From: Xylophilus sp.
Lineage (GTDB): Bacteria > Pseudomonadota > Gammaproteobacteria > Burkholderiales > Burkholderiaceae_C
Assembly (NCBI GenBank): GCA_009914555.1
Contig: WNDY01000003.1
Coordinates: 95,104 to 159,103, forward strand
Length of the DNA: 64,000 nt
Direction of reading: 5' to 3'
This document shows positions 1 to 9,344 of the stretch, in pieces. Each line of letters begins with the position of its first letter. Positions within the stretch are counted from its first letter, which is position 1. Below the pieces are notes generated by a model that was not told the origin of the DNA, did not search any database, and saw only the letters and a list, made by a program, of their open reading frames with translations. Position numbers and translations under genes: made by a program.

Positions 1-402
1 GCCGACGCGCCGCACGCGGGCGAGCTTTCGGCCCAGGGCATCGTGGAGGCCAACGGCCGGCGCGACCGCTTCGACCAGGCCGTGGGTTACGGCTGGATCG
101 TGCTCGCGCTCGACGCCGACCCGGCCGAGGCGCTCACCGCCGGGCAGCACGCGCAGTTCGCGCGGCTCGAAGGGCGGCTGGTGCGCATCGGCTCGGCGGG
201 GCGGCCGGGTGACGCGATCGACGTGAACGGCACCTATGCCCGCTGGCTCGGCCGCATCGATGCGCGCTACGTGCTGCTGCGCCCCGACTTCTACGTGGCC
301 GCCACGGCCAACAGCCCGCAGGTGTTCCGGCAACGCTTCGACGAGGTGCTGGTGCGGCTGCATCTGCGGCACGACGAAACAGCGCAGGCCCTGGCCGCCT
401 GA
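1..402 (+). CDS. FAD-dependent aromatic monooxygenase, C-terminal fragment (5' end outside window)
   Basis: The frame is open from base 1 and stops at 400-402, leaving about 133 residues. The segment around residues 9-40 (ending VGYGWIVLALD) and the thioredoxin-like tail with VLLRPDFYVAATA resemble the C-terminal domain of class A flavoprotein hydroxylases of the MhpA / 3-(3-hydroxyphenyl)propionate hydroxylase type. Those enzymes use FAD and NAD(P)H to hydroxylate phenolic rings. The catalytic and FAD domains lie outside the window, so the substrate cannot be read. The downstream hydroxyquinol genes make a resorcinol- or hydroxybenzoate-type phenol a reasonable guess. The GTG at 43 is internal, not a start. 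Confidence 0.75.
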   Translation, partial: ADAPHAGELSAQGIVEANGRRDRFDQAVGYGWIVLALDADPAEALTAGQHAQFARLEGRLVRIGSAGRPGDAIDVNGTYARWLGRIDARYVLLRPDFYVAATANSPQVFRQRFDEVLVRLHLRHDETAQALAA

Positions 403-501
403 ACCACCGCGCCGCGCCCGGCAGGCGTCGAAAGCGCACGCGGCTCGCGAGAGGCCGCGCGCAGCCGGGCGAAAGCCAACAAAACCAAGGAGACAAGCGA
501 A

Positions 502-1449
502 ATGGATTTCGAGGAGTATAGCTATCAGCCATTTGAAAAACAATGGCTATGGACGATTACCCAAAGGGGTATAGGTAGGGCGACGGCTTTCTGCGCCGCG
601 CTCGCGGCATCCGCCGCCTTCGCCGACGGCCACTATGCGCCGGGCGTCGAAGGCGTGCAGGCGGCCAGCGTGCCGCCGCCGGGGCTTTATTACGTGGGCT
701 ACGTCGTCAACTACGGCATCGACAGCTTCCGCGCGCCGGGCTCGCGCGACAAGCTGCCCGGCAACAACAGCGGCACCGTCTCGGTGCTGGCCAACCGCTT
801 CGTCTGGATCTCGCAGACGAAGCTGCTGGGCGCGGACTACGGCGCCGAAGCCATCGTGCCCCTGCAGCGCACCTCGCTCACCGTCCAGGCCGCGAATGTG
901 GCCGACAGCCGCTCGGGCGTGGCCGACATCTATCTTGGCCCGCTCGTGCTCGGCTGGCACGGCCCGCAGTGGGACGCGGTGGCGGGCGCGGGCGTGTGGC
1001 TCGACAACGGCAGCACGAACGATTCGGCCTCGCCGGGCAAGGGCTACAAGTCGCTCATGCTCACGGGCGGGGGCACGTGGCACTTCGACGCCGCGAAGAC
1101 GCTTTCGCTCTCGGCCCTGCTGCGCTGGGAGCGCCACGGCCGCAACGACGCGGGCGTGCGGCCGGGCAGCCAGGCGAGCCTTGAATGGGGCCTGGGCAAG
1201 GCCATCGGCGGCATGCCGCTCGTGGCCGGCCTCGTGGGCTACAGCCAGTGGCAGACCAGCAGCGACAGCGGCGCGGGCGCGGCGCTGCAGAAGGCGTTCA
1301 AGCACGCCGTCGGCGGCGAACTGACCTGGCCCGCCGCGCCGGGCCTCGTGTTCAAGGGCGCGCTGTACCGCGAGTGGCGCGCGCAGGGCGGTTCGAGCGC
1401 GCAGCCGCAGGGCACCCTCGCGCGGCTCACGCTCATCAAGGCGTTCTAG
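502..1449 (+). CDS. SphA/phenol-MetA-type outer-membrane transporter
   Basis: This 315-residue protein resembles the transporter family annotated as SphA or MetA-pathway phenol degradation proteins: beta-barrel outer-membrane channels that often sit in aromatic operons. The body has many alternating-polarity strands and ends in an aromatic residue (LIKAF), as outer-membrane proteins do. The start ATG has a good ribosome site (AAGGAG at 487-492). The N-terminus is odd. The expected signal peptide core (ATAFCAALAASAAFA) is preceded by about 25 acidic and aromatic residues, 21 of them encoded by a 62-bp dispersed repeat (513-574). No alternative ATG, GTG or TTG lies between the repeat and the hydrophobic core, so the long start stands. 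Export efficiency is uncertain. Confidence 0.75.
   Translation: MDFEEYSYQPFEKQWLWTITQRGIGRATAFCAALAASAAFADGHYAPGVEGVQAASVPPPGLYYVGYVVNYGIDSFRAPGSRDKLPGNNSGTVSVLANRFVWISQTKLLGADYGAEAIVPLQRTSLTVQAANVADSRSGVADIYLGPLVLGWHGPQWDAVAGAGVWLDNGSTNDSASPGKGYKSLMLTGGGTWHFDAAKTLSLSALLRWERHGRNDAGVRPGSQASLEWGLGKAIGGMPLVAGLVGYSQWQTSSDSGAGAALQKAFKHAVGGELTWPAAPGLVFKGALYREWRAQGGSSAQPQGTLARLTLIKAF
513..574 (+). repeat. 62-bp dispersed GGGGTAT-end element, copy 1
   Basis: This copy begins GGAGTATAG and ends GGGGTATAG, exactly 62 bp end to end, and its middle is AT-richer than the surroundings. It lies just inside the coding sequence of the SphA-like transporter, 8 bases after the start codon triplet. Orientation is ambiguous. 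It shares ends and length, but not interior sequence, with copies at 3830, 10870, 19689, 29512 and 35952. Confidence 0.6.
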
Positions 1450-1465
1450 AGAAAGCACACACACC

Positions 1466-2524
1466 ATGACGGCATCGTTCATCTACGGCATTTCGCCCGC
1501 GCGCATCGTGTTCGGGCCGGGCAGTTGGGCGCGCGTGGGCGAGGAGGTGGCGCGGCTCGGCCTGCGCCGCGCGCTCGTGCTTTCCACGCCGTACCAGCAG
1601 GCCGATGCCGAGGCGCTGGCCGCGCGTTTGGGTGAGCGCGCCGCGGGTGTGTTCGCGCGGGCCGCCATGCACACGCCGACGGAGGTGACGCAGCAAGCGC
1701 TGGCCGCCTACGAAGCGGCGGGCGCGGACGGCGTGGTCGCGCTCGGCGGCGGCTCCGCCATCGGCCTGGGCAAGGCCATCGCCTGGCGCAACGACGCGCC
1801 GCAGGTCGTCATTCCCATCACCTACGCAGGTTCGGAAGTCACGCCCATCCTGGGGCAGACCGAGGACGGCGTGAAGACCACCGTGCGCGACCCGAAGATC
1901 CTCCCCGAGGTGGTGATCTACGACCCCGAACTCACGCTCGGCCTGCCGGTGGCGATGAGCGTGACCAGCGGGCTCAACGCGATGGCGCACGCGGTGGAGG
2001 CCGTCTACGCGCAGGACCGCAACCCGGTCTCCTCGCTGCTGGCCGTGGAGGGCGTGCGCGCGTTGCGCGACGCGCTGCCGGCCATCACGGCCGCGCCGCG
2101 CAACGCGCAGGTGCGCGGGCAGGCGCTCTACGGCTCCTGGCTCTGCGGCACGGTGCTCGGCACGGTCGGCATGGCGCTGCACCACAAGCTCTGCCACACG
2201 CTCGGCGGCAGCTTCGACCTGCCGCATGCCGAGACCCACGCCGTGGTGCTGCCGCACGCGGCGGCCTACAACGCGCAGGCCGCAGCCGCGCAACTGCGGC
2301 CGCTGGCCGGCCTGTTCGGCGGCGACCTCGGCGGCGGCCTTTACGACTTCGCCCGGTCGCTGGGCGCGCCGCAGTCGCTGCGCGAACTCGGCCTGAATGG
2401 GGCACAACTCGACCGCGCGGCCAACCTCGCCGTGCGCAACCCCTACTGGAACCCGCGCCCCGTTGAGCGCGGCGCCGTGCGCGCGCTGCTCCAGCGCGCG
2501 TGGGAGGGCGCCCGCCCGCAGTAG
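1466..2524 (+). CDS. maleylacetate reductase
   Basis: This enzyme reduces maleylacetate (and 2-chloromaleylacetate in some members) to 3-oxoadipate with NAD(P)H in the cytoplasm, the last special step of hydroxyquinol and chlorocatechol breakdown. At 352 residues it is the usual family length and belongs to the iron-containing alcohol dehydrogenase fold. The nucleotide-binding loop GGGSAIGLGK is at about 94-103. The metal/substrate region is in the C-terminal half (HHKLCHTLGG, then HAETHAVVLPH), with the family histidines present. It starts 16 bases after the porin gene and is followed by the importer genes, consistent with one operon. Confidence 0.93.
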   Translation: MTASFIYGISPARIVFGPGSWARVGEEVARLGLRRALVLSTPYQQADAEALAARLGERAAGVFARAAMHTPTEVTQQALAAYEAAGADGVVALGGGSAIGLGKAIAWRNDAPQVVIPITYAGSEVTPILGQTEDGVKTTVRDPKILPEVVIYDPELTLGLPVAMSVTSGLNAMAHAVEAVYAQDRNPVSSLLAVEGVRALRDALPAITAAPRNAQVRGQALYGSWLCGTVLGTVGMALHHKLCHTLGGSFDLPHAETHAVVLPHAAAYNAQAAAAQLRPLAGLFGGDLGGGLYDFARSLGAPQSLRELGLNGAQLDRAANLAVRNPYWNPRPVERGAVRALLQRAWEGARPQ

Positions 2525-2568
2525 CGCCTACCGGCCACGATCCGACAACGACGCAAGGAGACAAGACC

Positions 2569-3822
2569 ATGATCGACAGACGGCAACTGCTCGGCACCGC
2601 CGCGGGCACGCTCGCCCTTCCTGCATTCGCCCAGAAGCGCCCGGTGCGCATCGGCTACGTGAGCCCGCAGTCTGGGCCGCTTTCTGCCTTCTCCGAGGCC
2701 GACAAGTACGTCACCGCCCAGTTCCGCAAGGCGGCAGCCGCCAAGGGCCTGTCGGTGGACGTGGTCGTGAAGGACAGCCAGTCCAGCCCCAACCGCGCCG
2801 CCGACGTGGCGCGCGAGCTGATCGTGCGCGACAAAGTGCACCTGATCCTCGTGGCCTCCACGCCCGAGACGACCAACCCCGTCTGCACCATCGCCGAGGC
2901 CGAGGAGGTGCCCGTCATCTCCTCCGTCGCGCCCTGGCAGCCCTGGTTCGTCGGCCAGCAGGGCAACCCCGGCAACCCGGCATCGTGGGCGCCGTTCGAC
3001 TGGGTCTACCACTTCTTCTGGGGGCTGGAGGACAACGTGGCCGTGTTCCTCAACCTCTGGAAGAACGTGGCCGGCAACAAGAGCGTGGGCGCGCTCTGGC
3101 CCAACGACGGCGACGGCAACGCCTGGGCCGGCAGCGCCGGCCTGCCCGGCCCGGCCAAGACCGCGGGCTACCGGCTGACCGACCCGGGGCGCTACCAGAA
3201 CCTGTCGGACGACTTCTCGGCGCAGATCAACGCCTTCAAGAAAAACGACGTCGAGATCATCACCGGCATCCCGATCCCGCCCGACTTCACCACCTTCTGG
3301 ACGCAGGCGAGCCAGCAGGGCCTGCGGCCGAAGCTCGTGTCCATCGCCAAGGCGCTGCTGTTCCCCGAGAGCGTGGCGGCGCTCGGCAGGCTCGGCCACA
3401 ACCTCACCTGCGAGGTGTACTGGGCGCCGCAGTTTCCCTTCACCTCCTCGCTCACGGGCGAAAGCTGCGCCGAACTGGCCGCCGACTTCACCCGGGCGGC
3501 CGGGCGCGCGTGGACGCAGCCCGTGGGCTTCACGCATGCCCTGTTCGAGGTGGCGGCGGACGTGGTCCGGCGCGCGAGCGACCCGACCCGGCGCCCCGCG
3601 CTGGCCGAAGCCATCGCCGCGACGAAGCTCGACACGGTGGTCGGCAACATTCGCTGGGGCCGGGACAACGTGCCGCCCTTCGCCCGCAAGAACGTGGCCA
3701 AGACGCCGCTCGTGGGCGGCCAGTGGCGGCGCAAGGCCGACGGCAGGTTCGACCTCGTGATCGTCGAGAACGGCAACTCGCCGAACATCCCGCTGGGCGG
3801 CACGCTGGAGTTGCTGCGGTGA
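2569..3822 (+). CDS. ABC transporter substrate-binding protein, branched-chain amino acid/aromatic type
   Basis: A 417-residue periplasmic binding protein of the LivK-like family (Peripla_BP_6). The start at 2569 has an AAGGAG site at 2555-2560. The first 20 residues (MIDRRQLLGTAAGTLALPAF) form a signal with a twin-arginine-like RR. The mature part begins with the family's VRIGYVSPQSGPLSAF strand-loop. Aromatic-pathway importers of this family commonly bind benzoate-like or phenylpropanoid acids rather than amino acids. Because it sits between maleylacetate reductase and the dioxygenase, an aromatic ligand is likely, but the ligand cannot be read from sequence. Confidence 0.88.
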   Translation: MIDRRQLLGTAAGTLALPAFAQKRPVRIGYVSPQSGPLSAFSEADKYVTAQFRKAAAAKGLSVDVVVKDSQSSPNRAADVARELIVRDKVHLILVASTPETTNPVCTIAEAEEVPVISSVAPWQPWFVGQQGNPGNPASWAPFDWVYHFFWGLEDNVAVFLNLWKNVAGNKSVGALWPNDGDGNAWAGSAGLPGPAKTAGYRLTDPGRYQNLSDDFSAQINAFKKNDVEIITGIPIPPDFTTFWTQASQQGLRPKLVSIAKALLFPESVAALGRLGHNLTCEVYWAPQFPFTSSLTGESCAELAADFTRAAGRAWTQPVGFTHALFEVAADVVRRASDPTRRPALAEAIAATKLDTVVGNIRWGRDNVPPFARKNVAKTPLVGGQWRRKADGRFDLVIVENGNSPNIPLGGTLELLR

Positions 3823-3829
3823 TGGTGCA

Positions 3830-3891
3830 GGGGTATATACCAAAAGCGGCCGTAAACGGCGCACAACAAGATTGTAAGGCGGGGGGTATGC
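3830..3891 (+). repeat. 62-bp dispersed GGGGTAT-end element, copy 2
   Basis: The element begins GGGGTATAT eight bases after the stop of the substrate-binding protein gene and ends GGGGGGTATGC, exactly 62 bp. The ATG in its last bases is the start codon of the next ABC ATPase gene, and its G-run can act as a Shine-Dalgarno sequence. It therefore seems to supply the translation start of an operon gene. The interior shares the AGCGG motif near position 16 with copies at 10870, 29512 and 35952. Confidence 0.7.
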
Positions 3892-4618
3892 TCGCCGCGC
3901 CAGAACCCCTGCTGAGCTTGCGCGCCGTCTCGCGCTCCTTCGGCGCCCTCAAGGTCACCGACGGCGTGAGCTTCGACCTGGCCCCTGGCGAGGCGCTGGG
4001 CATCATCGGGCCGAACGGCGCAGGCAAGTCCACGCTGTTCAGCCTGATCGCGGGCAACCTGCGCCCCGACGCGGGCGCCGTGCGCTTCGCCGGCGGGGAC
4101 GTGACAGCCGACTCGCCCATGCGGCGCTGTGCGGCGGGCATCGGCCGCTCGTTCCAGATACCGCAGCCCTTCGGCGGCCTGAGCGTGTACGAGAACCTGC
4201 TCGTGGCCGCGCAGTTCGGCGGCGGCCTGCGCGGGCCGCAGGCCGCCGTCCACTGTCTGGACATCCTGGAGCGCACCGGCCTGGCCGGCGTGCGCGACCA
4301 GGCCGCGGGCGCGCTGCCGCTGCTGCGGCGCAAGCGGCTCGAACTCGCGCGGGCGCTGGCGACCTCGCCGCGCCTCCTGCTGCTCGACGAGATCGCCGGC
4401 GGCCTGACCGAGGCCGAATGCGGCGAGCTCGTGGAGACCATCCGCGCGATCCACGCGGGCGGAGTGGCCATCGTCTGGATCGAGCACGTGCTGCACGCGC
4501 TCAACGCGGTGGTGCAGCGGCTCATCGTGCTCAGCTTCGGCCGCGTGCTCATGGACGGCCACCCCGACGACGTGATGGCCTCGCCCGCGGTGCGCGAGGT
4601 GTATCTGGGGATCGAGGC

Positions 4619-4622
<4 letters not shown>
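3888..4622 (+). CDS. branched-chain-type ABC transporter ATPase (LivG-like)
   Basis: This 244-residue ATPase is one of two for the importer. Walker A is GPNGAGKST at about 40-48, the Q-loop region follows IGRSFQIPQPF, and Walker B is LLLLDEIAGG. The ABC signature is unusual. In place of the LSGGQ/LSYGQ motif the protein reads GALPLLRRKRLELARAL, a form I recall from some aromatic-operon members of the family, though I could not check this. The start codon is taken as the ATG at 3888, at the right end of a 62-bp repeat. Upstream in-frame sequence is mostly the shadow of the previous gene. The stop overlaps the next start (ATGA). Confidence 0.85.
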
Positions 4623-5397
<775 letters not shown>

Positions 5398-5401
<4 letters not shown>

Positions 5402-6261
5402 ACCTGCTCGACACCCTGGCCCAGGGCATCCTGCTCGGCGGGCTCTACACGCTGTTCGCCGCGGGGCTGAGCCTCGTCTTCAGCGTGATGCGGCTGGTCA
5501 ACCTCGCACACGGCGACCTGATCGTGCTGGCGGCCTACCTGATCCTGGGTCTCTCATCGGGGCTCGGACTGCACCCGTTCGCGGCCGTGCTGCTGGCCGC
5601 GCCGCTGATGTTCGGCGCGGGCTGGCTGCTGCAGACCCACGTGTTCAACCGCGTGCTCGGAGCCGACCTGCTGCCGCCGCTGCTGGTGAGCTTCGGCCTG
5701 TCCATCGTGATCCAGAACGCGCTGCTCGAAGGCTTCTCGGCCGACAGCCGCAAGCTCGCCGCCGGGCAGGTGGAGGCCGCGTCGATTCCGCTGGGCGGCC
5801 TCGCGGTCGGCGTCGTGCCGCTGCTCACCCTGGCGACGGCGGTGGCGGTGATCCTCGCGCTCAACGCGCTCTTCTACCGCACCGCGCTGGGCCGCGCGCT
5901 GCGCGCCACTTTCGACGACCCGGTCACGGCCGGCCTCATGGGCATCCGCCCGCGCCGCGTGTTCGCCATCGCCACCGGGCTCGCGCTCGCCGTGGCCGCG
6001 ATCGCCGCGCTCTACCTTGGCGTGCGGGCCAATTTCGACCCGTCGATCGACCCGGCTCGGCTGCTCTACGCCTTCGAGGCCGTGATCATCGGCGGGCTCG
6101 GCAGCCTCTGGGGCACGCTGGCCGGCGGCATCGTGATCGGCCTGGCCCAGGCGGCGGGCGCCGCCGTCAATCCCGAGTGGCAAGTGCTGGCCGGGCACTT
6201 GGCCTTCGTCGCCGTCCTGCTGGTGCGCCCGCGCGGCCTGTTCCCCCGTGCCCACGACTGA
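5398..6261 (+). CDS. branched-chain-type ABC transporter permease (LivH-like)
   Basis: A 287-residue inner-membrane permease with about eight hydrophobic segments. It carries the LivH signatures GLSLVFSVMRLVNLAHGDL near the start and EAVIIGGLGSLWGTLAGG near the end, the loop that contacts the ATPases. Its start overlaps the LivF-like stop (ATGA). It forms the membrane channel with the LivM-like protein, fed by the periplasmic binding protein encoded at 2569. Confidence 0.9.
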
Positions 6262-6271
6262 GGCAGCATCC

Positions 6272-7372
6272 ATGGCTTTTTTCACCGACACGCAATCGAA
6301 AAAGAAGGCGCGCCGCACGGCCGCCGCCCTGGCACCGGCCGCCGCGCTAGTGCTGCTGCTGGCCGTGCCGGCTATCGGCCCGCGCGCGCTGGTGCAGGAC
6401 CTGTTCATGGTGCTGACGCTGCTGGTGCTCGCGCTCAACTGGAACCTGCTCGCCGGCTTCGCCGGGCTGGTCTCGGTCGGCCAGCAGGCGTTCGTGGGCG
6501 TGGGCGCCTACACGCTGTTCGCGGCCGTGATCCTCGGCGGCTGGGACCCGCTGGCCGGCATCCTCGCGGCCGGCGCGGCGGCCATGCTGTGCGCGGTGCC
6601 GATGGCGTTCTTCGCCTTCCGGCTGCACGGGGCGTACTTCGCCATCGGCACCTGGGTCGCCGCCGAGATCGCGCGGCTGGCGCTGGCGCAGTGGAAGGCG
6701 CTCGGCGGCGGCACCGGCACCTCGCTGCCCAAGGGCGCGGTGAACGCGATGGCCGGCGTGCAGGCCGTCAAGGGCTGGCTCGGCATCGGCAGCGCTGCCG
6801 CCGCCGACGCGCTGGCCTACTGGCTCGCGCTGCTGCTGGCCGCGGCCACGCTGGCGGCGAGCTACGCCTTCCTGCGCTCGCGCCCCGGCCTGGGCCTGCA
6901 GGCGGTGCGCGACAACCCGGAGGCCGCGCGCTCGGTGGGCGTGGACCCGCTGCGGCTGAAGGCCCAGGTGTTCCTGCTCACGGCCTTCGGCACCGGCGTG
7001 TGCGGCGCACTGCTGTTCCTCCAGATCACCCGGGTGACGCCGGAGACGGCCTTCTCGGTGGTCCACTGGACGGCCTTCGTCATCTTCGTCGTGGTGATCG
7101 GCGGCATCGGCACGCTGCCTGGCCCGATCGTCGGCGTGGCCGTCTTCTATGCGCTGCAGCGGCTGCTGTCGGACTACGGCACGGCCTATCTCATCGTGCT
7201 GGGCGCGGTCGGCATCGCCACCATGCTGTTCGCGCGGCGGGGGCTCTGGGGCCTGCTGTGCGACCGCACTGGTATCGAGCTACTGCCGCTGCGCCAGCGC
7301 CCGCCCGCCCCGCCCGCGGCGCGTACCCCTTTGCCCAAGGAGAACACCACCCATGACCCGATTCTTCACTGA
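6272..7372 (+). CDS. branched-chain-type ABC transporter permease (LivM-like)
   Basis: This second permease is 366 residues long. Family hallmarks are LALNWNLLAGFAGLVSVGQQAFVGVGAY near 50-75 and VVVIGGIGTLPGPIVGVAVF near the end. The start ATG at 6272 follows the LivH stop by 10 bases. The last 35 or so residues are a proline- and basic-rich extension unlike the usual LivM end, and the frame runs 20 bases into the dioxygenase gene (start 7353). That gives translational coupling. Confidence 0.88.
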   Translation: MAFFTDTQSKKKARRTAAALAPAAALVLLLAVPAIGPRALVQDLFMVLTLLVLALNWNLLAGFAGLVSVGQQAFVGVGAYTLFAAVILGGWDPLAGILAAGAAAMLCAVPMAFFAFRLHGAYFAIGTWVAAEIARLALAQWKALGGGTGTSLPKGAVNAMAGVQAVKGWLGIGSAAAADALAYWLALLLAAATLAASYAFLRSRPGLGLQAVRDNPEAARSVGVDPLRLKAQVFLLTAFGTGVCGALLFLQITRVTPETAFSVVHWTAFVIFVVVIGGIGTLPGPIVGVAVFYALQRLLSDYGTAYLIVLGAVGIATMLFARRGLWGLLCDRTGIELLPLRQRPPAPPAARTPLPKENTTHDPILH

Positions 7373-8204
7373 GGCCGATTCGGCCGACGTCGTCAACGCC
7401 CGCATGGGGCCGGACGTAGAGCCGCGCCTGCGCGACGTCATGTCCGCCCTCGTGCGGCACCTGCATGCGTTCGCCAAGGAAGTCCAGCCGACGCAGCGCG
7501 AGTGGGAGTCCGCCATCGACTTCCTCACGCGCACTGGCCAGATCTGCGGCCCGGAGCGCCAGGAGTTCATCCTGCTGAGCGACACGCTGGGCTTGTCGAT
7601 GCTGGTGGACGCGATCAACAACCGCCGCCCGCCGGGGGCGACCGAGAACACGGTGCTCGGGCCCTTCCACGTCGAGGGCGCGCCCGAGCGCGCGCACGGC
7701 GCCAACATCTCGCTCGACGGCAAGGGCGAGAGCTGCCTGTTCGAGGGCCGGGTGCTCGGCCTGGACGGCGCGCCCATCGCCGGCGCGCGCGTGGACGTGT
7801 GGTCCGACAACGCCGAGGGCTTCTACGACGTGCAGCAACCCGGCGTGCAGCCGAAGTGGAACAACCGCGGCATCTTCGTCACCGGCGAGGACGGCGCCTA
7901 CCGCTTCGTGGGCATCAAGCCGGTTAGCTACCCGATCCCCGACGACGGCCCAGTCGGCCAGCTGCTCGCGCGCCTGGGCCGCCATCCCTGGCGGCCGGCG
8001 CACATGCATTTCCTGGTCACGGCGCCGGGCTGGCAGACGCTGGTGACGCACACCTTCGTCGGCGGCGACCCGTACCTCGAATCGGACACGGTGTTCGGCG
8101 TCAAGCAGACGCTGGTGGCGCCGTTCGAGCGGGTGGAGGGCGGCGAGACGATCTGGCGCTCGCCGTTCGACTTCGTGCTGGTGCCGGCGGCGGCCGGCCA
8201 GTGA
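7353..8204 (+). CDS. hydroxyquinol 1,2-dioxygenase (intradiol)
   Basis: This enzyme cleaves benzene-1,2,4-triol (hydroxyquinol) between the adjacent hydroxyls to give maleylacetate, using Fe(III) and O2. The protein has 283 residues, with an N-terminal helical dimerisation domain (about 20-100) and the intradiol beta-sandwich after it. The four iron ligands are visible: Tyr158 (GFYDVQQP), Tyr193 (SYPIPDDG), His217 and His219 (RPAHMHF). The length and the maleylacetate reductase nearby favour hydroxyquinol over catechol or chlorocatechol as substrate. AAGGAG lies at 7338-7343 ahead of the start. Confidence 0.9.
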   Translation: MTRFFTEADSADVVNARMGPDVEPRLRDVMSALVRHLHAFAKEVQPTQREWESAIDFLTRTGQICGPERQEFILLSDTLGLSMLVDAINNRRPPGATENTVLGPFHVEGAPERAHGANISLDGKGESCLFEGRVLGLDGAPIAGARVDVWSDNAEGFYDVQQPGVQPKWNNRGIFVTGEDGAYRFVGIKPVSYPIPDDGPVGQLLARLGRHPWRPAHMHFLVTAPGWQTLVTHTFVGGDPYLESDTVFGVKQTLVAPFERVEGGETIWRSPFDFVLVPAAAGQ

Positions 8205-8235
8205 CACCCCGGGGCAGAAAGAAAGGAAGAGAAAG

Positions 8236-8541
8236 ATGCTCTTCGCGTTCATTCTCATCGACAAGCCCGGCCGGGGCGAACTGCGCCAGCGCCTGCGGCC
8301 GCAGCACAGGGCCTATCTCGAAGCCGTGGCCGACCGGCTGGCCTTCGCCGGCCCGCTCACCCACGACGACGGGCAGACCATGCTCGGCAGCCTGCTGGCG
8401 ATCGACTTTCCCTCGCGCGACGCTGCCCATGCCTGGCTGGCCAGGGAGCCTTTCACGCAGGCCGGCCTCTATGCCAGCACCACGGTCCACGCCTTCGTCA
8501 ACCTCTGGCCGCAGAAGGCCGGCTTTGCGCCGGCCGCCTGA
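8236..8541 (+). CDS. YciI-family small protein, possibly TftG-like
   Basis: A 101-residue YciI-like ferredoxin-fold protein. It has the family's conserved His (PQHRAYLEAVADRL), an Asp further on (LLAIDFPSRDAA) and the final FVNLW strand. YciI proteins are usually of unknown function. One studied member, TftG of the 2,4,5-T pathway, dechlorinates a chlorohydroxyquinone and its gene lies next to a hydroxyquinol dioxygenase gene, as here. A role on chlorinated or oxidised hydroxyquinol is therefore plausible but inferred from context. A strong AAGGAAGAGAAAG stretch precedes the ATG. Confidence 0.75.
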   Translation: MLFAFILIDKPGRGELRQRLRPQHRAYLEAVADRLAFAGPLTHDDGQTMLGSLLAIDFPSRDAAHAWLAREPFTQAGLYASTTVHAFVNLWPQKAGFAPAA

Positions 8542-8548
8542 GCCGCAG

Positions 8549-9175
8549 CTACCCCGGCCGGCGCATGCGGAACAGCGCCTCGGGCGTGATCTCGAAGTAG
8601 TCGGCCGGCCCGCCGCCGCGCAGGATGGGATGGGCCGCGCCGGTGTCGTAGATGCCGTCCTTGAGCAGCGCCGTGCCGATGTGCACGCCGACCACTTCGC
8701 CCAGCACCAGCCAGGTCGGCACCTTCTGGCCGTCTGCGCCCTGGAGCTGCACCAGCTGGGTCAGCCGGCATTCGAAACTGACCGGGCTCGCGGCGACGCG
8801 GGGCGCCTTCACGAGGCGCGAGGGCGCGGCCGCCAGGCCGGCGAGGTCGAATTCGTCGACCTCCGGCCCCACGGCGGCGCAGGACGCGTTCATTGGCCCG
8901 GCCAGCACGCGCGTGACCAGGTTCCAGACGAATTCGCCGGTCGCCTCCACGTTGCGAACGCTGTCCTTCCAGCCGATGCTGGCGAAGCCGACGATCGGCG
9001 GCGTGTAGTTGAACGCGTTGAAGAAGCTGTAGGGCGCGAGGTTGCGGCGACCCCGGGCATCGACCGTGGCGACCCAGCCGATCGGCCGCGGCCCGACGAT
9101 GGCGTTGAACGGGTCGTGCGGCAGGCCGTGGCCCTGGCGGGGTTCGTAGAAGTGGCGGGCGGCGTCGGCGGTCAC
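8549..9175 (-). CDS. flavin reductase family protein (FMN-binding split barrel)
   Basis: A 208-residue protein of the flavin reductase-like (DIM6/NTAB) family. The core motif NAIVGPRPIGWVATVD followed by NLAPYSFFNAFNYTPPIVGF is the FMN-binding split-barrel signature. Such proteins supply reduced flavin to monooxygenases or act as oxidoreductases themselves. It converges on the aromatic operon and ends 7 bases from the YciI gene, so it may be a functional accessory, but it is transcribed separately. Confidence 0.82.
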   Translation of the reverse strand: MTADAARHFYEPRQGHGLPHDPFNAIVGPRPIGWVATVDARGRRNLAPYSFFNAFNYTPPIVGFASIGWKDSVRNVEATGEFVWNLVTRVLAGPMNASCAAVGPEVDEFDLAGLAAAPSRLVKAPRVAASPVSFECRLTQLVQLQGADGQKVPTWLVLGEVVGVHIGTALLKDGIYDTGAAHPILRGGGPADYFEITPEALFRMRRPG

Positions 9176-9344
9176 GGCAGGCTCCTCGAAGGCAAGAAAG
9201 CGGCAAGGCTATCGCAAACCCGGCGCCGGCGTTCAAGTCGCGCCCACGGCGGCCGATAACCGCAAGAGCGTGCCGGCCCGTGCCGGCAGCGCGCCACATT
9301 CCCGCCGCATCCTCCGCGCTTTCCATTCCACGCCGTCCATCCGT

